A DNA stretch of 64,000 nt from Stieleria maiorica. Lineage in GTDB: Bacteria > Planctomycetota > Planctomycetia > Pirellulales > Pirellulaceae. This document shows, piece by piece, positions 7,863 to 15,861 of the stretch. A program made the position numbers and the translations under genes. Under the pieces are notes generated by a model. It was not told where the DNA came from, did no database searches, and saw only the letters and a list, made by a program, of their open reading frames with translations. The stretch is taken from NCBI RefSeq assembly GCF_008035925.1, contig NZ_CP036264.1, positions 8,408,343 through 8,472,342 of the forward strand, written 5' to 3'. Position 1 is the stretch's first letter. Every line of letters begins with the position of its first letter.

Positions 7863-9205
7863 TTCTGAATCGGCAGCGTGTAGGTCAGATCTTTTCCGTC
7901 GCGTTTGATGGTGACGTCGACCTTGTCACCGGGCTGCTTCGACGTGACCACATACGTCAACAATTCCTGTTCGCTCGACAGATCCGTTCGCCCGTCGAAG
8001 GACGTGATCACGTCTCCCTCGCGAAAGCCGGATCGCTTAGCGGCTCCGTGGGCGCCGTACTTGCCGACACGTTTGACGTGCAATGCCATGGTCGCATTGT
8101 CGCCGGCGGCCGACTGGGGATCGGATCGGGTCGACGGTTCCAGCACCATTCCTCCGGCAGCGATGCGACGCAGCCCCCACGTGGTCACGCGCCAGGACAG
8201 GTCACCGGCGCGGCGCCAATCCTTGGGAAAACGCAATTGCATGTCGACCGGTGATCCGTCGCGTTGGATGCTTGCGGGCACCGTGCCGCCGTCGGGATCG
8301 GTGTTGTGCAGCACCCACTGGATGTCGGCGATCGACAGCAAGGGCTGGCCGTCCAGCGTTGCGATCACGTCGCCGCTACGAAGTCCAGCCTGGTCGGCAA
8401 TCGAATTCGCGGAAACCTCTTTGATCGTGGCCTTTTCGTTGGGGTCCATGATCAATCCCACCGATTTGGGATGCGGGTACGGCCACAGCACTTTGTCGGG
8501 AATCGGTTTCTTGGCGTGCCAGTAATACTCGCGTTGGGCGTCGCCGATCTGGTGACAGTGAATGCAGCTTTTCACGACATCGCCCTGATAATCCAATTCG
8601 TCGGTGAACTTATCCTCCAGCGACGGGTAGCGTTCCGGCGAAGCGACTTCCATCGGTTGTCCGCGTTTGCCCGCCAAGGCGTCTTTGACTTCTGCGTGAT
8701 CGGCATGCAGATCCAGTGCACCTTGCAGCGCTTCGGCGAGCCCTTTCAATGAGACGTCGCCCATCCAATCGGTGCGGTGCGAACGGGTGCCAAAGCGTCC
8801 ATAGATCGTCTTGTCGGCGGCCAGGAAGAAAACGGCAAAGGATTGATCGGTGTCGTACTGAAACAGGTCCAGGTCCAGTCCGTTGGTCGCGACCTGACGC
8901 ACGCAGACGAATTGTTCCAGCAGCGGCCGGATCACCGGATCGGTATCGACCAATTCGTCGTCCAATTTGACACACTCGTGACAGGGCAGGCAGCGGAGCA
9001 CGACGACGATCGGCTTGCCCGTCCTTTTGGCTTCTTCAAAAGCCCCCGGAATGTCGTTGTACATCCAGAATCCTTCCCGCTGAACTTTCTCTTTGTCGCT
9101 CCGGACGATTTCTTCTCGGGTCTGTGCGGGCAGTGTCGTCGCGAGGGCAAGGACCAGGGTGGGAGCAAGCGTCAACGATGAAAGGATACGCATCGGGTTT
9201 TGCAT
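7859..9205 (-). CDS. Exported thioredoxin-fold/heme-motif protein with two PDZ domains
   Basis: 448 residues from the ATG at 9205 (MQNPMRILSS); an ATG at 9193 is equally possible, and the longer frame to 9481 is not credible. A signal peptide ends near LPAQT. A thioredoxin-like region (about residues 40-165) carries CLPCHEC (C72, C75, C78), where CxxC is the redox pair position but CLPCH also fits a heme site. A definite CXXCH, CIHCH, is at 214-218. Two PDZ domains follow (about 250-335, with AGLRSGDVIATLDGQPL, and 360-447, with SGFREGDVITSFDG), the HtrA/RseP type of peptide-binding module but without a protease domain. It is a periplasmic redox or protein-quality-control factor by inference. 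It is the first gene of a two-gene operon with the dehydratase. Confidence 0.8.
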   Translation of the reverse strand: MQNPMRILSSLTLAPTLVLALATTLPAQTREEIVRSDKEKVQREGFWMYNDIPGAFEEAKRTGKPIVVVLRCLPCHECVKLDDELVDTDPVIRPLLEQFVCVRQVATNGLDLDLFQYDTDQSFAVFFLAADKTIYGRFGTRSHRTDWMGDVSLKGLAEALQGALDLHADHAEVKDALAGKRGQPMEVASPERYPSLEDKFTDELDYQGDVVKSCIHCHQIGDAQREYYWHAKKPIPDKVLWPYPHPKSVGLIMDPNEKATIKEVSANSIADQAGLRSGDVIATLDGQPLLSIADIQWVLHNTDPDGGTVPASIQRDGSPVDMQLRFPKDWRRAGDLSWRVTTWGLRRIAAGGMVLEPSTRSDPQSAAGDNATMALHVKRVGKYGAHGAAKRSGFREGDVITSFDGRTDLSSEQELLTYVVTSKQPGDKVDVTIKRDGKDLTYTLPIQK

Positions 9206-9486
9206 TGAATTGTTTGATGAAGGTCGAAAAGCCACCGGTGACCACCAATGTATCGCACCAAAGACGCGACGGTTGGTGTCAGCCGATCGGGACGGACGTC
9301 TTGGGGGAAGATTTTTTCCAGACAATCCGTCTAACGAAAATGGCCAATTCCTTTGCATCTGGTGACGGGAACGGTTATCACTAAGTACCCGACGCCGGGG
9401 GGGCCGGATGTCAGGGGGATGGCGGGATGTCCACCGGATTGCCATCCCGACCCAGTCGATTTCAAATGCGAGACGGAACATAGAAG
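9206..9486. other. Divergent promoter region between PDZ-heme operon and MoxR operon
   Basis: 281 bp between oppositely directed genes. It should contain two promoters. A purine-rich stretch (AACATAGAAGATG) precedes the MoxR start. No repeat element is seen here. Confidence 0.4.
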
Positions 9487-10500
9487 ATGCAGTTGTCCGA
9501 AGAAGAGTTTCGTGCCGAGCTGAGGAATTTCCGCAGCGAGTTCGAGCAGTTGCGGTCCGAGGTGGCCAAGCGAATCGTCGGACAGGAGCCGATCGTCGAC
9601 GGCGTGTTGATCTCGATGATCGCCGGCGGTCACGTGTTACTCGAAGGCGTGCCGGGGTTGGGCAAAACGCTGCTGGTGCGAACGCTCAGTGAAGTCTTGG
9701 AGGCACCCTTCAGCCGGATCCAGTTCACGCCCGACTTGATGCCAGCCGATTTGATCGGGACCAATATCCTGGTCGAAGGCGAGGGTGGGCAGAAGGAGTT
9801 TCAATTTCAGCGTGGCCCGCTTTTTGCCAACGTGATCCTGGCGGATGAAATCAACCGCGCGACGCCGAAAACTCAATCCGCGTTGCTGGAGGCGATGCAG
9901 GAACACAGCGTCACGGTCGCCGGCACGTCGCACCGGCTCGAGGGCGTGTTCTTTGTGCTGGCGACGCAAAACCCGTTGGAGATGGAAGGCACGTATCCGT
10001 TGCCCGAAGCCCAGTTGGATCGATTCCTGATGAAATTGCTTGTTCCGTTCCCGACGACCGAGGAAATGGAAACGATCATGGACCGGACGACCGCCGGTGA
10101 AATCCCACCGCCGGGCAAAGTGATCTCGGGCGAGCGGGTGTTGCGGCTGCGTGATCTTTCGCGGCAGATCCCGATCGCCGATGAAGTGCGACGCTATGCG
10201 ATTTTGTTGGTGATGGGGACCCATCCCGAACACGAGGCGGCCACGGCGATGGTGCGTCAATTCGTGCGATACGGCAGCAGCCCCCGCGGTGCCCAAGCGT
10301 TGATCTTGTGTGCAAAGATCAAAGCCGTCTTGGACGGCCGTTTCCACGTCTGCAAGGACGACCTGCGGTCGGTCGCCCACGCCGTGCTGCGGCATCGTGT
10401 GATGTTGAACTTTGAAGGCCAGGCCGAAGGGATCGTGGTCGACAAGATCATCGATGACCTGCTGGAGAAGGTGGGGCAGGAAGCGGCGTTGGCCGGGTAG
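9487..10500 (+). CDS. MoxR family AAA+ ATPase
   Basis: Cytoplasmic AAA+ chaperone-like ATPase, 337 residues, full length for the MoxR family. Walker A is GVPGLGKT (54-61) and Walker B is VILADEINR (D120, E121). A sensor-1 region, LATQNPLEMEGTYPLPEAQLDRF, follows, and the C-terminal lid domain contains YGSSPRGAQALI. MoxR proteins act with VWA-domain partners to mature or insert metal cofactors and assemble complexes. Here the DUF58 gene starts 12 bp downstream and a BatA-type VWA gene 3 bp after that, the classic MoxR-DUF58-VWA operon. The target of this set is unknown. Confidence 0.95.
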   Translation: MQLSEEEFRAELRNFRSEFEQLRSEVAKRIVGQEPIVDGVLISMIAGGHVLLEGVPGLGKTLLVRTLSEVLEAPFSRIQFTPDLMPADLIGTNILVEGEGGQKEFQFQRGPLFANVILADEINRATPKTQSALLEAMQEHSVTVAGTSHRLEGVFFVLATQNPLEMEGTYPLPEAQLDRFLMKLLVPFPTTEEMETIMDRTTAGEIPPPGKVISGERVLRLRDLSRQIPIADEVRRYAILLVMGTHPEHEAATAMVRQFVRYGSSPRGAQALILCAKIKAVLDGRFHVCKDDLRSVAHAVLRHRVMLNFEGQAEGIVVDKIIDDLLEKVGQEAALAG

Positions 10501-10511
10501 CCGCATCATTC

Positions 10512-11402
10512 ATGTTCGACTCCGATTTCCTAAAACAACTCGAATACCTGTCTCTGCTCAGCAAGCGGATGTTCCAGGGCCAACTGCTCGCACAACGGCG
10601 GACGATGCAGACCGGTGGCGGCATCGAGTTTTCCGATCACCGCGAGTACATGCACGGCGACGACCTGCGTTACTTGGACTGGAACGTCTACGCGCGGCAC
10701 GGTGATCTGCTGCTCAAACGGTTCCAAGAAGAAGAGGACTTGCACGTCTACCTGCTGCTCGATGCGTCGCAGAGCATGCACGTGGAATCCAACGGGGCGG
10801 TCGACCCGGACCCGCCGAAATTCACGCTCGCACGGCAGATCGCCGCAGCGTTGGCCTACATCGCGCTAGCGGACTTGGACCGTGTCTCCATCGTCGCCTA
10901 TGCCGACGGTGTCAAAGTGGTGATGCCGCTGGTGCGCGGGAAAGACCAGATTTTAAGTGTGCTGCGTTTTTTAGAAGGGTTGGCCTGCCACGGGGAAAAA
11001 ACCGACCTGCGCCGGACCGTCGGCGAGTTCGTCGGCCGCGCCCCCCGAACCGGTTTGGCAATCGTGATCAGCGACCTGTTCGATCAACAGGGATTTCGCG
11101 AAGGGGTCGATCGGCTGCGATACGCGCAATTCGAGCCCCACGTGATTCAAATTCACACGCGCAGCGAGGCCGACCCGAAGCTGCTGGGGGACGTCCAATT
11201 GGTCGATTGCGAAACGGGCACCGAGAAGAAAGTGACGGTGACCGAACGAAAGCTTCGGCAGTACCGCCGACTGTTTGAATCGTTTGTGCAAGACGTCGAG
11301 ACGTATTGTCGGACGCACGGGTTGGCCCACACACGCACCACAACGGACGTCCCGTTTGATGCCGTGCTGTTGAAAATGATGCGCGCCGCGGCGGTGGGGT
11401 AA
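10512..11402 (+). CDS. DUF58 domain protein (MoxR partner, VWA-like)
   Basis: 296 residues, soluble. It has the DUF58 signature FSDHREYMHGDDLRYLDWN followed by ARHGDLLLKRF, then a VWA-like domain with the metal-ion site DASQSM (D-x-S-x-S). It is the second gene of the MoxR operon, 11 bp after moxR and 3 bp before the VWA gene. The family function is a MoxR partner in complex assembly or stress tolerance; the exact role is undefined. Confidence 0.93.
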   Translation: MFDSDFLKQLEYLSLLSKRMFQGQLLAQRRTMQTGGGIEFSDHREYMHGDDLRYLDWNVYARHGDLLLKRFQEEEDLHVYLLLDASQSMHVESNGAVDPDPPKFTLARQIAAALAYIALADLDRVSIVAYADGVKVVMPLVRGKDQILSVLRFLEGLACHGEKTDLRRTVGEFVGRAPRTGLAIVISDLFDQQGFREGVDRLRYAQFEPHVIQIHTRSEADPKLLGDVQLVDCETGTEKKVTVTERKLRQYRRLFESFVQDVETYCRTHGLAHTRTTTDVPFDAVLLKMMRAAAVG

Positions 11403-11405
11403 TCG

Positions 11406-13388
11406 ATGTCATTTGCTTCACCGGACAAATTGATTTGGCTGTTGGCCGCGCTGCCGATCATCGCCTTTTATATTCTGAAGACTCGGCTGCGTCGGCGGTC
11501 GGTGGCGACGTTGTTGTTCTGGGACCAGGTCTTCGAACAGAAACGTCAACGTTCGCTTTGGCAGAACCTGCGACACTGGATCTCGCTGTTGCTGCAATTG
11601 GTGTTTGTCACCCTGCTGGGCTTGGCGATCGCAGATCCGCTGTGGAATTCGCAAGAAGACAGCGGCCAGGATCTAATCCTGGTCGTCGACAATTCGGCCA
11701 GCATGCAGGCGGTCGATCCGGCGTCGGGCAAGACCCGGTTGCGGCAAGCGATCGACCGGGCATCGGACGTCGCCGGGACACTGCGTTCGGGCGACAACAT
11801 TGCCTTGATCACCGCCGGGGCCAGTGTCCGCGTGGTGGTGGGGATGTCGGATTTCGCGCCGACCGTGCAAGAGGCCCTGCTGGAAATTCAACCGACCGAT
11901 GGCCCGACCCGAATCGACGAGGCGATCGCTGCGGCGCGGCGATTGGCGGCCGATGACAAAAAGCGACGGATCGTCGTCTTCAGCGACGGCGGCGTCCCCG
12001 ATCGAGACCTGCTGAGCGGTGGTCCATCGTCGTCCTCCGAGCTGTCCGCCGACGACGCGGAATCCGAAACGCCCGACGTGCCACCCGACTGGTTCTCCGG
12101 CGACGATGTCCGCTGGATCCAAGTCGGGGCTTCGGTCGACAATCTGGCGATCACCACGTTCCAGGTCAGGCGTTCCACCGTCGATCCGATCGGTTATTCA
12201 CTGTTGGTCGAAGTTCGCAACTTTTCCTCCGATCCGGTCGAGACTCGGCTGACGCTTCAACTGGACGACGCAATGGTTGACGTGATCCCGTTGGAGATCG
12301 AAGCCGAAGGAGCGTTTCGAAAACAGATCGACGGCACGTCTCGCGGCGGAGGCGTGTTGACGGGGACGTTGAAAACGGAGGACGTGTTTCCGGTCGACGA
12401 TGTCGCGAGGGCGATCTTGCCCGATCGACCGGAAATCCCGGTCAAGTTGGTCACCGGCGACGCCTCGGAGTCCTATTACTTGCGACGCGTGTTGGAGTCG
12501 ATTCCGTTGGTGAGGATCGTTGACTCGGACGCCTCGGCGCGATTGACCGTGTTTGCCGGGACCGTCCCGGAGACCGTTCCCGAGGGACCGCTGTTGTTGG
12601 TGGATGTCCCTGAATCGGGGCCGGTGGTCGGGCCGGGCAATCAACCGGCCTGGCGATTGGGCCGGCGGGTCGAGCAACCGATCATCGCCAAGCAGGACAA
12701 ACAATCCCCGCTGCTGCGGCACGTGCAACTGCAGAACGTGATCTTGTCCGGCGGCCGTGATTTGGAGGTCAACGAAGCGTTGGGCGCGCCGACGACGTTG
12801 TTGGAAACAGCCGGTGGGGATCGCGTGTGCGTGTCGATCGAACGCAGCGAGGGGCGGATCTTGTTGCTGGCCTCGGATTTGGACAGCAGCGATCTGCCGC
12901 TGCGGATCGCCTTCCCCGTCTTGATGACCAATGCGATGAATTGGTTTTTTCGTGAAACCGGCGAGATTCGTCCCGCGATCGCGACGGGCCAGTCCAGCGA
13001 TGTCCTCTGGGACGTCGCCGAGGAATCACCGTCACAAACGGCCCGGCTGATTGCACCGTCGGGTGAACGGTCGTTGGTCACCGTCCAGCGTGGCAAGGTG
13101 AAACTGGGACCGTTGGCCCAGACCGGCGTTTATCGTTTGGCCAGCGAAGAGGACGCCGAGGCAGCGTTTGCGGAAACCGCAGCGTCCATCGCTGGTGACG
13201 ACGCCAATCTGGTTGCCGTCAATCTGTCCGATGCCAACGAAAGCGATTTGCGATTACCGGAACTGCCCGAAACGACGGCCGGCGAATTACCACCGGCCGG
13301 TCGCTCGCCCTGGTTTTACCTGATCCTGCTGGCCGCCGGGCTGGTGATCACCGAATGGGCGCTCTACCAACGCCGTGTCGTCGCCTAG
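11406..13388 (+). CDS. BatA-like membrane protein with VWA domain
   Basis: 660 residues. Two N-terminal membrane helices (about 8-24 and 55-78) frame a short Arg-rich loop, the aerotolerance BatA/DUF1550-type N-terminus. A periplasmic-side VWA domain follows with MIDAS motif DNSASM (about 97-102) and SDGGVPD. A long beta-rich region comes next, and a C-terminal helix (WFYLILLAAGLVITEWALYQ) closes the protein. It is the third gene of the MoxR operon and is likely the membrane platform with which MoxR and DUF58 act. The TAG stop is embedded in the first copy of an 18-bp tandem repeat. Confidence 0.9.
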   Translation: MSFASPDKLIWLLAALPIIAFYILKTRLRRRSVATLLFWDQVFEQKRQRSLWQNLRHWISLLLQLVFVTLLGLAIADPLWNSQEDSGQDLILVVDNSASMQAVDPASGKTRLRQAIDRASDVAGTLRSGDNIALITAGASVRVVVGMSDFAPTVQEALLEIQPTDGPTRIDEAIAAARRLAADDKKRRIVVFSDGGVPDRDLLSGGPSSSSELSADDAESETPDVPPDWFSGDDVRWIQVGASVDNLAITTFQVRRSTVDPIGYSLLVEVRNFSSDPVETRLTLQLDDAMVDVIPLEIEAEGAFRKQIDGTSRGGGVLTGTLKTEDVFPVDDVARAILPDRPEIPVKLVTGDASESYYLRRVLESIPLVRIVDSDASARLTVFAGTVPETVPEGPLLLVDVPESGPVVGPGNQPAWRLGRRVEQPIIAKQDKQSPLLRHVQLQNVILSGGRDLEVNEALGAPTTLLETAGGDRVCVSIERSEGRILLLASDLDSSDLPLRIAFPVLMTNAMNWFFRETGEIRPAIATGQSSDVLWDVAEESPSQTARLIAPSGERSLVTVQRGKVKLGPLAQTGVYRLASEEDAEAAFAETAASIAGDDANLVAVNLSDANESDLRLPELPETTAGELPPAGRSPWFYLILLAAGLVITEWALYQRRVVA

Positions 13389-13433
13389 CGGGACCACGTC
13401 GCCTAGCGGGACCACGTTGCCTAGCGGGACCAC
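13380..13433. repeat. 18-bp tandem repeat (three copies) spanning a stop codon
   Basis: GTCGCCTAGCGGGACCAC is repeated at 13380, 13398 and 13416 (the third copy has one change, GTTGCC). Each copy contains an in-frame TAG, and the first is the stop of the VWA gene. Copy-number change would not alter the protein end. Confidence 0.9.
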
Positions 13434-13685
13434 GTCGCAATCGGCGACCACGCGTCTCGTCCGCCGATTCCACGCTCCCGATCGGTACAAGCCGCAGGGA
13501 TCTCCCGGCCGATGCATTCCGCTCGTAACGCTTGTCGCGGATAAACCGACTCCGCGGGAATCAGGCGTATCGACGCGGCGAGCTGCCGATCATGAACACT
13601 GGATCGGTCGGTAATGCTTGCAGCGCGAGCGATGCGTCGATCCGGGACGAAGTCTCAGCCAGGTGCGCGACAACGGAGTGACGCA

Positions 13686-14339
13686 ATGCACGAAAACCAT
13701 CATCAGCGTCGGGGCAACCCGCGACGGTCCGCCACACGTTCGGCTTCGCTTCGCTGCGGCGGCATGATCGTTGCAATCGCGACACTTTGTAGTGCCGGCT
13801 GTGTGGCCGACGCGATTCGATCCACGTGGCAGCCGTATGCGGCGGCCAAGAAGCGGACCGAAATCAAGGTTCGGGCCACGAAGGAAGCGCGGCGAAATTG
13901 GGAACAGAGCTACCAGAGCAGCTATGCCTCGTCGCCCTGCGCGTCCGACGCCGAAGCGGGATACATCGCGGCCTACGTCGATACCGCGATGGGGATGGGC
14001 GAGTGTCCGCCGCCGGTGCCCGCGCGACGCCTGTTGAGTGCCCATGCGATTCACCAAACCTATCCGGCCGCCGTGCCGTGGTACCAGGGTTACAACTTTG
14101 GGCATGTCGATGCGGTCGCCCGCGGCGTCGATCGGTGGCGTTTGGCACCGCTGAATCCCGAACTGGCGTTGGCATTGTGCGGTTGTCGCAGGGAAGCCCA
14201 AACGACTTCCCCGGAACCGACGGAGACCTTCGAGTTGCTTCCCCAAGAACCGCTGCAACCGGAGCCGGAGGTGGAACTGGATATGCAAATGCTGCCCGCT
14301 CCCGAGACACCCGAAGCTGACACCAACGATTTGATTTAG
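13686..14339 (+). CDS. Lipoprotein-like hypothetical protein next to exopolysaccharide export gene
   Basis: 217 residues from the ATG at 13686. A leader with Arg-rich N-region and hydrophobic core GGMIVAIATLCSAGC ends in a lipobox (SAGC), so a lipoprotein is likely. The mature part has a Tyr/Trp-rich segment (TWQPYAAAKKRTE, NWEQSYQSSYAS) and an acidic, Pro-rich tail (EPTETFELLPQEPLQPEPEVELD). No enzyme motif is seen. It lies 90 bp upstream of the polysaccharide export gene in the same direction and may belong to the same envelope system. Function unknown. Confidence 0.7.
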   Translation: MHENHHQRRGNPRRSATRSASLRCGGMIVAIATLCSAGCVADAIRSTWQPYAAAKKRTEIKVRATKEARRNWEQSYQSSYASSPCASDAEAGYIAAYVDTAMGMGECPPPVPARRLLSAHAIHQTYPAAVPWYQGYNFGHVDAVARGVDRWRLAPLNPELALALCGCRREAQTTSPEPTETFELLPQEPLQPEPEVELDMQMLPAPETPEADTNDLI

Positions 14340-14429
14340 GTCAAGTGACTGCGTAGCAAACGTCGCACATGGACCTGTGTGACACCATCGAACGATCGAG
14401 CCAATCATTAGAATCCCGTTTCGGCAAGG

Positions 14430-15791
14430 ATGCCAAGAATGGACAACCACATTCATCACGTCGCCTCTGTTTGCAGGCTCGCCTTCTATTCCCTGCTGCT
14501 GGTCGTCGGCGGCGGTTGCACCTCCGTGTTGACACCGGTGACGGGGATTCCGGTTTTCGATCTGCCCGATGAGTTGTTGGGAGTGCCGAAACGCGACCAG
14601 GTTGAGGTCCCGGTTGTGTTGCTCGCACGTCCCAACGACGAGGTCTACGTGCTGGACGAAGGGGATGTATTGAGCGTCTACCTGGATGGAGTGCTCCCCT
14701 TTTCCTCACCCGAAAGTCCTCCGACACCGCCACCGGTGAATCTGCCGGGCGAGCAATCATTCTTGCAACCGTCCATCGGGTACCCGATTCCCGTTCAAGA
14801 AGGTGGATTGATCAATCTGCCCTTGCTGCCGGCATTCAATGTTTCCGGCATGACGCTCGAACAGGCACGTCAGGAAATCACGCGACGTTACCGGGAAGAG
14901 GAAATCTTGCCGCCCGGAGTGAATTATCCGGTGGTGTCGTTGATGAAACGTCGCACACACACGGTCACCGTCGTTCGTTTCAACGCCAGCAGTGCCAACA
15001 CCGACGGCACCGCTGCCGGTTACACGCTGGATCTGCCCGAAAAACGAAACGACGTGCTGAACGCTCTGATGGGATCCGGCGGATTACCCGGATTCAACGA
15101 GCGAAATGAAGTCGTGATCTACAAGACATCGCAAATCCCCGCCGAGCGACGCCATGAATTGATGAGCCAATTGTTGTCACAGGACTGCGGCGGCGGATGT
15201 TTCGGCCAAGGCGTCCCGCTCGTGCACGACTATCTCACGACCGACCCCAATTGCATCGCATTTGACGAACATCTGTTGGAAAAACAATTCGTGGTTCGGA
15301 TTCCGCTGCGATATTATCCGGGGAACGAGCCCAACATTCGCCCCTCCGATGTCATCCTGCAAACCGGCGACATCGTGATGGTCGAATCCAGGGAGACCGA
15401 ATTGTTCTACACCGGTGGGTTGCTCGGCGGAGGCCAGCATCCGCTACCGCGCGATTATGACCTGGACGTGTTGGGAGCGATCGCACTCGCCGGTTCGGGT
15501 GTGGCATCGTCGGGCAGAGGTGGCGGCGGCGGTGGCGGTGGAGCCGGAGGGATGCTCGGAGGATTAGGTGGCCCAAGCCCGTCACAACTGTACATCATTC
15601 GCAAGTTGCCCTGCGGGCGGACCTACAACATTGCCGTCGACTTGCAGGTCGCGATGAACAATTCGCGGGAGAACATTCTCGTGCAGCCTGGCGACACGCT
15701 GATCCTGCGATACAAGCCCCAGGAAGAAATGCTGAATTTCGGCATCGCAACGTTCTTCACCTTCGGCATCCGCGAATTGTTCCAAGACTAA
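14430..15791 (+). CDS. Polysaccharide biosynthesis/export lipoprotein (Wza/GumB type)
   Basis: 453 residues. Signal peptide with lipobox VVGGGC near residue 30, so it is anchored in the outer membrane. The poly-export domain is recognisable from DEGDVLSVYLDG, PSIGYPIPVQEGGLINLPLLP and MTLEQARQEITRRY, then SLBB-like repeats (around 140-260 and 300-420) ending with VQPGDTLILRYKP. A Gly-rich loop (SGRGGGGGGGGAGG) interrupts the second half. The family forms the outer-membrane channel for capsule or exopolysaccharide. No Wzc kinase, polymerase or glycosyltransferase is adjacent, so it is an orphan export gene. ATG at 14430; a second ATG at 14439 is possible. Confidence 0.88.
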   Translation: MPRMDNHIHHVASVCRLAFYSLLLVVGGGCTSVLTPVTGIPVFDLPDELLGVPKRDQVEVPVVLLARPNDEVYVLDEGDVLSVYLDGVLPFSSPESPPTPPPVNLPGEQSFLQPSIGYPIPVQEGGLINLPLLPAFNVSGMTLEQARQEITRRYREEEILPPGVNYPVVSLMKRRTHTVTVVRFNASSANTDGTAAGYTLDLPEKRNDVLNALMGSGGLPGFNERNEVVIYKTSQIPAERRHELMSQLLSQDCGGGCFGQGVPLVHDYLTTDPNCIAFDEHLLEKQFVVRIPLRYYPGNEPNIRPSDVILQTGDIVMVESRETELFYTGGLLGGGQHPLPRDYDLDVLGAIALAGSGVASSGRGGGGGGGGAGGMLGGLGGPSPSQLYIIRKLPCGRTYNIAVDLQVAMNNSRENILVQPGDTLILRYKPQEEMLNFGIATFFTFGIRELFQD

Positions 15792-15861
15792 ATCGGGATC
15801 AGAAAACTGCTATAGTCTACGCTGTTGCGACCTCCTGTTTTTCATCCGGGGTAACGTTTCA

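Noticed and set aside
9487-13388. MoxR-VWA set as a ternary anti-phage system
   Set aside because: It has the standard DUF58/BatA layout of chromosomal aerotolerance-type operons, lacks a third defence protein, and lies among housekeeping genes.
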